Shown in pieces: positions 24,681 to 31,686 of a stretch of DNA of 35,259 bases. Source of the stretch: Oscillatoriales cyanobacterium (lineage in GTDB: Bacteria > Cyanobacteriota > Cyanobacteriia > Cyanobacteriales > Microcoleaceae); NCBI GenBank assembly GCA_004292955.1, contig RDXX01000087.1:1-35259 (forward strand), read 5' to 3'. Numbering within the stretch: position 1 is the stretch's first letter; every line of letters begins with the position of its first letter. The notes under the pieces were generated by a model. It saw only the letters and a list, made by a program, of their open reading frames with translations, searched no databases and was not told the DNA's origin. The translations under genes and the position numbers were made by a program.

Positions 24681-25530
24681 AAAGTACCTGGAAAGGTTGA
24701 TTGGTTTTTTCCCAGTCTTGAATAGCTGTGTAGAGTTGTGTCAGCCGGAAATGAGAAGACTCGTAAGCAAGTCTGAGGTCTTTTTCTAGTACATCTGGCT
24801 CAACTTGCTTGGAGTTGCACGTGCCTAGGGCTTTGCAAAGTGCGATCGACAAAATACAAATCATATCGTGACCGCAACAAATATACCACATATCTTGAGT
24901 ATTTGTTCTTAAGCTATCCATCTTGGCTATAATTTCTGGTTCATCAAGTCCCAGCTTTTGAGAGTTGTTCTTCACAGTTTTAATCAACTCCGATTGATTT
25001 AATATTAATGTGCGATCGTCCACAAATTTCTTAAAAGCTAAATCTTCAAATCTTAAACAATAATTAAATTTCAGCGAAGCCCATCGCAAATAACCAATAA
25101 CTTTGGCACTTTCGAGTAAAGTCTGGCGAATATCTTTAGAAAAACCCTTAATTTTGTCTTCCGAACCGTGTTCCAAAAGCACCTTTTCAAGTGCTGGCGA
25201 CTTCAGCAGCATAGTTTCCAAATCGTGAGTATCTGTGAACAGCAAGTTCGGACTGAGTGGAACACTTCCTTCTAGTATATCAAAATCAGCATCAACAACA
25301 GCCAAAACGCCAGCAAAGTTAACTTGTTCAAGGATATTTAGCACTTGCACAGCTTTATCTTTATTATAGGCATTTTCTACACGACACTTTGTGGAGTCTA
25401 CCAAATTCTTCCATACCCGCGAATCTGTGTCTCCTTCAGCGATTAGAAAAGAATGTTCAGTATATTGAACTCGATCTCGCAGCAGGCGGATTTGGTTAGC
25501 AATGAAGTTAGGGGTAATGTATTCTCTCAT
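24670..25530 (-). CDS. DUF4435/TOPRIM-type protein, AriB-like (PARIS-like pair)
   Basis: The 286-aa product begins with a TOPRIM-like pattern: FLIAEGDTDSRVW with Glu32, Asp34 and Asp36, then VLAVVDADFD with Asp80 and Asp82, then a TDTHDLETMLL segment. The Glu followed by an Asp-X-Asp motif fits the metal site of OLD/DUF4435 TOPRIM nucleases. In PARIS, AriB is a DUF4435 protein that is released from the ATPase AriA on sensing a phage anti-restriction protein and then acts as a toxic nuclease. The gene starts with an ATGA overlap with the ATPase gene, in the ariA-ariB order. The 3' end overlaps fmt by 11 bp. The system assignment is inference. The coupled ATPase-TOPRIM arrangement is seen directly. 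Confidence 0.7.
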   Translation of the reverse strand: MREYITPNFIANQIRLLRDRVQYTEHSFLIAEGDTDSRVWKNLVDSTKCRVENAYNKDKAVQVLNILEQVNFAGVLAVVDADFDILEGSVPLSPNLLFTDTHDLETMLLKSPALEKVLLEHGSEDKIKGFSKDIRQTLLESAKVIGYLRWASLKFNYCLRFEDLAFKKFVDDRTLILNQSELIKTVKNNSQKLGLDEPEIIAKMDSLRTNTQDMWYICCGHDMICILSIALCKALGTCNSKQVEPDVLEKDLRLAYESSHFRLTQLYTAIQDWEKTNQPFQVLSNP

Positions 25531-26858
25531 TCAACTGGCCCTTTTAACCCCACTGTCAAATCCCATCGATCGTCTATAATGCTTGGAGAGTGAGTAGCTA
25601 ACAACACGTCAAAGTTTGCCAGATTAATAATTGCTTGCAAATCTTTGAGAAACTCGACTTCCCACGCTACGTGCAGCGAAATTTCTGGTTCATCAATCAG
25701 AACCAGAGAGTTAGGTTTCACCTTGAATAACAACTGGTAAAGCATCACCAATTCATGCTGTTCTCCGAAAGATAAGTCTGTCGGCGACAGAGGTTTACCA
25801 TCCGCCGTTGTAAAGGTAAAACCTTTCTCTCTACTGATGCTCATATTTTTATAGAGAAATCGCTGTTTGATAATCCCTTTGAAGAGTTCTATTTTAGTAG
25901 CGAGTTCCTTAAAAACCATGAGTTTTTGTTCTACATCTTCAACATAAACTGACAGAATGTTTTTTGTGACTCCATCAATATTTTGTTTTACTTGAAAATC
26001 AGGATTCTCGTCGTTATCCAAAAGACCAATTTCTCTGAGACGAGAACGCTTTTCCTCGATTTCATTTAATTGGTTACGCAGCGTTTCCTCTGTTAGATAT
26101 GAGGGTGCTTTGTTATTGAAAATTCTTGCAGGAAACGTTCTTTCTAGAGATTGAGACAATGCACCATATTCAGTCAGCTTTGCTTGGATATCTTCTGCGA
26201 GTTCCTGAGAATAGATATCAACTGAGGGAATCATTGAATGGTGTTTCGTGTATACCGTTGCTTCAGGAACATTTGAGGTAGTTAACAAGCGCTGAGTTTC
26301 TATAAAATGAATGTCGATAGAACTTCTTAGTTCTGATAACCATTTTGGTTCTTGCTTAACGCTCTTTGCTAACCTTGATATTAACTGTCTAGCTTCAAAA
26401 ACGAGAATACGTTCTAATTCCAATTCTGAAAATTGAGTTGGTATTTCTATGTCACCTGATGACTGTAGTGCATCATCTGTGATATCCGAAGACACATTAA
26501 TTCCCGCTGAGAAATCTATTGAGTCCATTGCTAAATTCGGTGAGAATATCTCTTTTGCTGCACCAGGCTTAGCAAAGTAAAACATTAAATTTTTATCTTT
26601 TTCATGTTCAGGTGCATCGATAGACTTAGTTATTTGTAGACAACTACCATCATCAAAGTCTAACCGGAACTCTGTAAATGGAATAGTCCGAAGTTCTGAG
26701 TAACGTGAATTAAAAAATCCATTAATTAGCCTAAATAATGCTGTTTTACCAAATCCATTCGGACTGTGAATGATCGTAATTCTATCTTCCATATTGAGAG
26801 AAATCGGATGGTTGAAAACTCCAAAAAGTTTGGCGACAGAAATCTTATTGATTCTCAT
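25527..26858 (-). CDS. ABC-type AAA ATPase, AriA-like (PARIS-like pair)
   Basis: The 443-aa protein is a RecF/SMC-type ATPase. Walker A is SPNGFGKT (residues 32-39), the ABC signature is LSFGEQ (about 363-368), Walker B is LVLIDEPE (about 385-392) and the switch His423 lies in LLATHSPS. A long helical middle (about 140-340) separates the two ATPase halves. This layout is shared by OLD, retron and PARIS ATPases. It also begins with MRINKISVAKLFGVFNHPIS, typical of such proteins. GAGGG lies five bases before the ATG. Together with the overlapping DUF4435 gene it is best read as a PARIS-like defence pair. Related two-gene ATPase/TOPRIM systems such as Gabija- or Septu-like ones are less fitting because no UvrD helicase or HNH domain is present. 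Confidence 0.75.
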   Translation of the reverse strand: MRINKISVAKLFGVFNHPISLNMEDRITIIHSPNGFGKTALFRLINGFFNSRYSELRTIPFTEFRLDFDDGSCLQITKSIDAPEHEKDKNLMFYFAKPGAAKEIFSPNLAMDSIDFSAGINVSSDITDDALQSSGDIEIPTQFSELELERILVFEARQLISRLAKSVKQEPKWLSELRSSIDIHFIETQRLLTTSNVPEATVYTKHHSMIPSVDIYSQELAEDIQAKLTEYGALSQSLERTFPARIFNNKAPSYLTEETLRNQLNEIEEKRSRLREIGLLDNDENPDFQVKQNIDGVTKNILSVYVEDVEQKLMVFKELATKIELFKGIIKQRFLYKNMSISREKGFTFTTADGKPLSPTDLSFGEQHELVMLYQLLFKVKPNSLVLIDEPEISLHVAWEVEFLKDLQAIINLANFDVLLATHSPSIIDDRWDLTVGLKGPVE

Positions 26859-26904
26859 TTTTCCCTCTAGTTATATCAAATACGTTAGTATCGGAATTAT
26901 TCAT

Positions 26905-26951
26905 CTCTCTCTTCTCTTCCTCTGTGTTCTCTGCGTTCTCTGCGGTTAAAT
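26905..26951 (-). repeat. Dispersed AACCGCAGAGAACGCAGAG-type repeat, copy 1
   Basis: The minus strand reads ATTTAACCGCAGAGAACGCA followed by GAGAACACAGAGGAAGAGA. The same sequence type occurs in opposite orientation at 31520-31562. It is non-coding and lies upstream of the PARIS-like pair. Confidence 0.65.
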
Positions 26952-27084
26952 CACCTGACGGTACAGCCGGCATTGATATATAGCCTTTCTTAAAAAGATG
27001 ACTGACGGCTTATTATAACCGCTTAGACTAAGAGGGCTGAAGCCCAACAACGTACCTCATCTTTCTGAGAATTGATATAACTTA

Positions 27085-28326
27085 CTAAAATTCGACTAAA
27101 ACTTCTTCTTCAACTCCCAATAAATCCCGCGCGGCTTCTAGCATACTGTCAGTAATATCTTTCAAATCTTCGCGACTTGCTAAATAAGTTTTCAAAGCAT
27201 CTAAAGGTTCTATACTATTATTAGCATTTAGTTCCGGCAACCTCGGCCTTGCTAGCTGACTGACTAATTCCGGCTGAATTGTGTAGCTGTGGGCTGCGCC
27301 GAGAAGTGCGTGCAATTCGGCGTTATCAATTAAGTCTAATTGTTCCGATCGCAATTGGTAGATTAATCTTACGACAGCATCTTGGATTTCCTTCTTCCCA
27401 ATGGCTTTCACCAAGTCGGCTTGCGGACTCTCCGATTCAGATACGTTCACCTTAATCGTCTGAAACACCCGCACCGGCAAAGTGCAAAATTCCCACTCAG
27501 CTTTCCCGCGTTCCAAATTAATCAACACAAAGCCTTTGTCTTCTTTCTCTTCGCTAAAGTCAACTCGTTCGATGCTTCCGGGATAAATTACGGGCGGATT
27601 GTTGTTGGCGTTGAGATTTTGGTGTTTGTGGACGTGACCGAGGGCAACGTAGTCGAAACAAGGGCGTGTTAGCATGGCAACGGGTATGTTGAATCCTTTA
27701 CCGACTGCTAAAAAACGCTCTGCACCCAGGCTTGCTTTATCTGCCATTAAGTGCGCTAATAGTACGGTGGGGATATTTGGATCGAGGCGGCGGATTTCGC
27801 CTTCCATGGCGATCGTCAGTTTTTCGGTTAATAATTGGTTAACATCGCTCACAGAAAGGCTTTCAGTCTCCGATCGCGTCATTAAGGTCGATCGCGTCAA
27901 CCAAGGCAGCGTCACCACCTGTACAGGCCCGCTGCGGGTGTGTATGAGGTGAGTTTCCAGGCGATCGCCTACAATAAACTTAGGTATTCCCAAAGTCCGG
28001 TAAATTCCCAAACTCGCGCCGCCTTGTCCTTGCGAATGTTGGTCGTGATTTCCTACTAGCAAAACAGTCGGAATTTGCGCCTCTACCAAGCGGCTGAATT
28101 GGCTCGCAAAAGCCTCTTTAACAAACGGTGGCGGCGTTGAATCCGGAAAAGCATCCCCGCCGAATATAACTAAATCTACGGGTTCAGAAATTGCTCTATC
28201 CATACATTTACTTAGCGTCGCCGCGAAGTCTTCCAGCCGCGTATTTAACCCGGTTTCTGGATTGACGCGGCCGTGGGAAAAGCCGCTGCCCATGTGAATG
28301 TCTGAAAGGTGTAAAATTTTAATCAT
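27085..28326 (-). CDS. sbcD: SbcD-like DNA repair nuclease (metallophosphoesterase)
   Basis: The 413-aa product has the Mre11/SbcD calcineurin-like motifs in order: DIH (Asp9, His11), GGDAF (Asp58), GNHD (93-95), AHL (His192) and GHVH (231-233). Such nucleases trim DNA ends and hairpins together with the ATPase SbcC, and the long perfect palindromes in this genome are the kind of substrate they cut. No sbcC gene is adjacent, so the partner must be elsewhere or the enzyme acts alone. The length agrees with SbcD. A (TTATTAG)n array sits just upstream. Confidence 0.88.
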   Translation of the reverse strand: MIKILHLSDIHMGSGFSHGRVNPETGLNTRLEDFAATLSKCMDRAISEPVDLVIFGGDAFPDSTPPPFVKEAFASQFSRLVEAQIPTVLLVGNHDQHSQGQGGASLGIYRTLGIPKFIVGDRLETHLIHTRSGPVQVVTLPWLTRSTLMTRSETESLSVSDVNQLLTEKLTIAMEGEIRRLDPNIPTVLLAHLMADKASLGAERFLAVGKGFNIPVAMLTRPCFDYVALGHVHKHQNLNANNNPPVIYPGSIERVDFSEEKEDKGFVLINLERGKAEWEFCTLPVRVFQTIKVNVSESESPQADLVKAIGKKEIQDAVVRLIYQLRSEQLDLIDNAELHALLGAAHSYTIQPELVSQLARPRLPELNANNSIEPLDALKTYLASREDLKDITDSMLEAARDLLGVEEEVLVEF

Positions 28327-28330
28327 TGTT

Positions 28331-28359
28331 TATTGGTTATTAGTTATTAGTTATTAGTT
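28331..28359. repeat. Short heptanucleotide repeat (TTATTAG)n
   Basis: About four copies of TTATTAG/TTATTGG precede a GTGAGGACTAAAGCCCTCATT half-palindrome (28367-28388) related to the hairpin at 29135-29203. Confidence 0.75.
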
Positions 28360-28392
28360 GTTTGTTGTGAGGACTAAAGCCCTCATTCTATT

Positions 28393-29037
28393 TTAGACTT
28401 TTCTTGGTTCCAGTTCAATGCTGCGGCGGTTAGGATTGATACGTTTCTCGATCGCAAATACTGCCTTTTCTTCCTCAAAGCCGATTTCGTGAAACTCTGC
28501 AAACAAACATTCTAACTCAATTTTGGCGATCGCAGTTTCCAGCCACTTATCAAAGGAATCGCATTCAATACTTCTGAAAGGTTCGCCTTTGCACTCGAAA
28601 CTGATAATTTGTCCCGGAATCCCGCCGAAACAGCCCTGTGTATCCACAACCCGCAGCCACAAATTATCTACTTTCATAAACGGAATCCATGCTTTGTTCC
28701 AATATTCTCCGGGCTGCCATTCTTGAAAATTAACTTGACTCTGGGCGTCCCAAAATTTTTTCTCCTTAGCAATTGATGCCAAAGATAACATACTCCTGCC
28801 GTGTTCAAAAGGCAACAGCCACTGATTTTCTGAACTCTCGTAAGCGGAACCGTTATACCAGCGATAAAAATCATAAAATGTTTCGGGAAGCGATTGTTGG
28901 TAACGTTTTTTAAATAAGTCGATTTCTGTTTCGATGGCACCGGAATTTAACAAGTTAAGCGCCTCGGGACAGCAGCGTCTCAATGTTTGTGCGAAGGTAC
29001 GAACCAAAGGATTTCGTGGCTGAAAAAATTCTTTCAT
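28393..29037 (-). CDS. SMI1/KNR4 (SUKH) family protein
   Basis: The 214-aa product shows the SUKH pattern: LPETFYDFYRWYNG near residues 50-63, WLPF, and later WIPFMKVDNLWLRV plus the GQIISFE strand. SUKH proteins often act as immunity proteins to secreted or contact-dependent toxins, but many solitary ones have unknown roles. No toxin gene is adjacent. The C-terminal 45 residues are acidic then basic. It is cytoplasmic, with no membrane segment. The family call is based on motif recognition. Confidence 0.75.
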   Translation of the reverse strand: MKEFFQPRNPLVRTFAQTLRRCCPEALNLLNSGAIETEIDLFKKRYQQSLPETFYDFYRWYNGSAYESSENQWLLPFEHGRSMLSLASIAKEKKFWDAQSQVNFQEWQPGEYWNKAWIPFMKVDNLWLRVVDTQGCFGGIPGQIISFECKGEPFRSIECDSFDKWLETAIAKIELECLFAEFHEIGFEEEKAVFAIEKRINPNRRSIELEPRKV

Positions 29038-29042
29038 CTTCG

Positions 29043-29100
29043 ATCATATAATACCTGGAACTTTTTGATAAATTTGGGCGATCGGCGAAAATCTATACTT
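29043..29100 (-). pseudogene. Relic of an Uma2 gene 3' end
   Basis: This segment repeats the last about 60 bases of the Uma2 gene at 29218-29790. Both encode PIAQIYQKVPGII and a stop, with an in-frame three-base gap just upstream (29086 against 29259). The remainder of the gene is missing, so the segment is a leftover of a duplication or of a deleted tandem Uma2 gene. It starts immediately 5' of the SUKH gene's ATG. Confidence 0.75.
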
Positions 29101-29134
29101 TTCAACGTGAGGGCTTAATTTAGGTTCGTAGTTT

Positions 29135-29203
29135 AGGTTTGTAGTGAGGACTTCAGTCCTTCTTTGGATTCTGGAGAAGGACTAAAGTCCTCATTACGAA
29201 CCT
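29135..29203. repeat. Long hairpin with 29-bp arms
   Basis: Arms 29135-29163 and 29175-29203 match with three mismatches around an 11-base loop. Each arm also contains its own small palindrome (GGACTTCAGTCC type), allowing a cruciform. It sits between the two Uma2 3' tails. A shorter relative lies at 28367-28388. Confidence 0.8.
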
Positions 29204-29217
29204 GGTTGTATCTTTCA

Positions 29218-29790
29218 TCATATAATACCTGGAACTTTTTGATAAATTTGGGCGATCGGGCAGCGAAAATTTATACTTGTTAATTCTAACTCATCTCCTT
29301 GTCGGTAAATCTGAGAAACCCAATTTCCCTCACCATTGAGTCGAAAACACTCAATTTGGATTTCCGATTGAGTGATGAGTACGTATTCTTGCAAACTCGA
29401 TGTAGTTTGGTAATCGGCAAATTTATCGCCCCTGTCAAAAGATGCAGTTGAAGGAGATAGCACCTCAATAATTAGAGATGGATAGAGAATGGAGTCTTCA
29501 GTTGAACTTGTATCTCTTTCGTCGCAAGTTACCGCCACGTCAGGATAATAATAGCAATTCGCCTCTTCCAGTCTGACTTTGACATCAGAGGTAAGAACTA
29601 AGCATGGCGTATTCAGAAGATGATTTCCCAATAGGCGAATTAGATTGCTAGCAATAATAGTGTGAGGGTTTTTTGCCCCCGTCATTGCATAAACGTGTCC
29701 GCGTCTGTATTCGTGTTTGATCGGACTTACTCGTTCGCCTTCTAGGTATTCTTCTGGTGAAATGTAGAAATTGTTTTTGCTGATTACCAT
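29218..29790 (-). CDS. Uma2 family protein (putative PD-(D/E)XK endonuclease fold)
   Basis: The 190-aa product fits Uma2/DUF820: FYISPEEYLEGE at the N-terminus, Asp in YYYPDVAVTCD, Glu in LIIEVLSPST and Lys in GDKFADYQ. The start at 29790 (MVISKNNFY) is preferred over an ATG 28 codons upstream because the extra residues are unlike the family. It differs strongly from the Uma2 gene at 23054-23632, so the two are not recent duplicates. Its 3' end is repeated at 29043-29100. Confidence 0.85.
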   Translation of the reverse strand: MVISKNNFYISPEEYLEGERVSPIKHEYRRGHVYAMTGAKNPHTIIASNLIRLLGNHLLNTPCLVLTSDVKVRLEEANCYYYPDVAVTCDERDTSSTEDSILYPSLIIEVLSPSTASFDRGDKFADYQTTSSLQEYVLITQSEIQIECFRLNGEGNWVSQIYRQGDELELTSINFRCPIAQIYQKVPGII

Positions 29791-30020
29791 TGATTTATCC
29801 CGGCTGATTTTGTGCGATAATATTTGTTGAAATGGGTGCATTTCACTTTTGAAGAGGGCGAAGCATGACCGCATATAAGTTATTAGTTATCATCCCATAT
29901 TGATTGCGGTCATGCTTCGCCCCTACAAACATATTTGCTAAAACCAGATGCACCCGTTGAAATTCATAGATCCGGCTAGGACATGGCTGAATACCGGACG
30001 GCAAAATTATGTTATTTTCT

Positions 30021-30070
30021 TGAGTCTGCGGAGGCAGACATCGTTTGTATAGACGCGGTTTCAACCGCCG
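30021..30070 (+). repeat. Two-hairpin dispersed repeat, copy 3
   Basis: Reads GAGTCTGCGGAGGCAGACAT, then CGTTTGTATAGACG, then CGGTTTCAACCGCCG. It is the same family as 6232-6282 and 9458-9506. In this copy both hairpins are kept by compensating changes (GTCTGC/GCAGAC). Confidence 0.7.
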
Positions 30071-30077
30071 TGCTATT

Positions 30078-31352
30078 TTAACAAATTTCCAGGAATCGGG
30101 CGTGCCACAGTTTGCCACTTTCTGTCAATCCCTGCGATCGCACTTTGATTTTGACTCCGCGAGGGTTCGCCTCGTACAGTCGGGCAATTTCTAGCATTTC
30201 CCCGCTGCTAAAGCCCGTTCCCACTGTTCCGATCGGTACTAACTTGCCATTGATTTCTTGTGCAACTTCGATCGCACTAAACGGCCGCCCCGCTACTTTT
30301 GTCCGAGTCAACCCGACAATAAATAAGTCATATTCCTGACAGTATTTAGTCCTCACCATCGGAGATTTTTTAACATCTTTGCCGCCGACATAGAAGCAGT
30401 TATGCAAAACCCAAACTTCACCTTCTCTGTTTTCAGCTTCCTGCTGCTGCGCCAGTAAAAGTTTTTCGCCTGCGGTGCGAGATGTCGGTACAATTTCAAA
30501 TTCCGTAGATAAACTTGCCAAGATTTCGCCAACTGCAACTCCGGCGGCTATTCGTTCGGATTCCGCCAACCCAGTCAAGTCTTTACCGTGGGAAAACAAA
30601 GCTTTAAAAATGGCATAAACTGCCGTTGGCTGGGTTGTCGGAAAACCGCTTTCAATATTAACTGTAGCAGCTTGGGCGCCCGTGCGATGTTCGCTGCCCG
30701 TATAGCTTTTGTAATACAGTTCGCCGTCTAAGACAAAGATGCCAATTTTAGCTGCTGTGTCGATTAAAGCGCGATCGATCGCAATTGACGCTTGTTGTCG
30801 CAGGTTTGTCGATCGCGATTGGTAGTATACTTTATCTGGCGTCGCCACGACCACCACTCGATTGCCGTCGCGTTTTGGCTGTCCCCAATAGTCGGGATTT
30901 TCGATGTAATAAGAACGTTCGCTGGGCGCGTCAACCGGCTGCATCGTCACAATCCTTCCCGGCTGCAAGTGCGGAGGTAATTCGGGGACAATCGGATTAT
31001 TGACAGTCTCAACTTTGGCCGCAACCTTTGATTTTGCAGCAGGAGCAGCATTGGTGGTAGACTTATTTGGAGTGTTTTTAGTCGGCTTTTCTCCCGTTTC
31101 CAATTCAAACGCTCTTTTCCAAAAGCCGATCGCCATTTCCGGGTATCCTTCCGACTCCGCACACAGTGCAAAACTAATAACTTTTCCCGTGCCAATTCCG
31201 CGCCCGTAATCAGCTAAATACTGCACCGCCCCCGCTTCACCCATTAAGTGCAATCCCCGCGTGACAATGCGATTGTTCCAGCGTTCTCGAATATCGGCGC
31301 TAATTTTTTTGGCTGATTTTCGCTTAGCTTCTGCGTATTCCATCCACTCCAT
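30078..31352 (-). CDS. ATP-dependent DNA ligase-like nucleotidyltransferase with extra N-terminal domain
   Basis: The C-terminal two-thirds show covalent nucleotidyltransferase motifs: I, KRDGNR with Lys160 as the likely adenylated residue; III, FVLDGELYYK at about 207-215; IV, EGEVWV at about 310-315; and V, VRTKYCQEYDLFIVG near 334-347. An OB-like part follows with GTVGTGF (375-381), resembling the LigD-type ligase C-terminus. Such enzymes seal nicks using ATP. Bacteria rely on NAD-dependent LigA for replication, so this would be accessory, in repair or defence. The first about 110 residues contain a helical region and a low-complexity Ala/Lys/Thr linker I do not recognise. AGGAGG lies four bases before the ATG. 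RNA ligase activity is an alternative. Confidence 0.75.
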   Translation of the reverse strand: MEWMEYAEAKRKSAKKISADIRERWNNRIVTRGLHLMGEAGAVQYLADYGRGIGTGKVISFALCAESEGYPEMAIGFWKRAFELETGEKPTKNTPNKSTTNAAPAAKSKVAAKVETVNNPIVPELPPHLQPGRIVTMQPVDAPSERSYYIENPDYWGQPKRDGNRVVVVATPDKVYYQSRSTNLRQQASIAIDRALIDTAAKIGIFVLDGELYYKSYTGSEHRTGAQAATVNIESGFPTTQPTAVYAIFKALFSHGKDLTGLAESERIAAGVAVGEILASLSTEFEIVPTSRTAGEKLLLAQQQEAENREGEVWVLHNCFYVGGKDVKKSPMVRTKYCQEYDLFIVGLTRTKVAGRPFSAIEVAQEINGKLVPIGTVGTGFSSGEMLEIARLYEANPRGVKIKVRSQGLTESGKLWHARFLEIC

Positions 31353-31431
31353 ACAGCCTCCTTTTTTGTTGGGCTACTTGTAATACTATACTGAAGCTTG
31401 ATTCATTAGTCAAGGAAAACCCAAACCAGCA

Positions 31432-31497
31432 TTTACCAGAAAGAATTGGTTGAAAGCCGGAACCCTTGTAGGGAGAAATTAAAATCAGACTATTCAT
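31432..31497 (+). repeat. 66-bp dispersed repeat, copy 2
   Basis: Nearly identical to 22812-22877 except in the central hairpin, where GGAACCCTTGTAGGG replaces a GC-rich stem-loop. Identity ends sharply after CAGACTATTCAT. Confidence 0.75.
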
Positions 31498-31519
31498 ATT
31501 GTTTCCGGTTGCATGGGAA

Positions 31520-31562
31520 TGATTTAACCGCAGAGAACACAGAGGACACAGAGGGAGAGAAT
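31520..31562 (+). repeat. Dispersed AACCGCAGAGAACACAGAG-type repeat, copy 2
   Basis: Reads GATTTAACCGCAGAGAACAC followed by AGAGGACACAGAGGGAGAGA. Related to 26905-26951 in opposite orientation. Confidence 0.65.
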
Positions 31563-31626
31563 AGAGATCTGAATAATTCCGATGGTACCGGATTTGATAT
31601 CATTTCTCCCCACAAGGGAGAGGTCG

Positions 31627-31683
31627 CTGTCAACTATCAACTATCAACTATCAACTGTCAACTATCAACTGTCAACTGTCATC
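31627..31683. repeat. Heptanucleotide tandem repeat (CAACTAT/CAACTGT)n
   Basis: About eight units of 7 bp, mixing CAACTAT and CAACTGT, directly before the end of the acyltransferase gene. Confidence 0.92.
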
Positions 31684-31686
31684 TGA

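Larger units (their letters stand above)
31353..31686. other. Spacer made largely of repeats
   Basis: No gene. It contains the second 66-bp repeat (31432-31497), an AACCGCAGAGAAC-type repeat (31520-31562) and a heptanucleotide array (31627-31683). Confidence 0.7.

Noticed and set aside
24670..26858. Gabija- or Septu-type assignment for the ATPase pair
   Set aside because: The second gene lacks UvrD helicase motifs (Gabija) and an HNH motif (Septu). DUF4435/TOPRIM features fit PARIS better.
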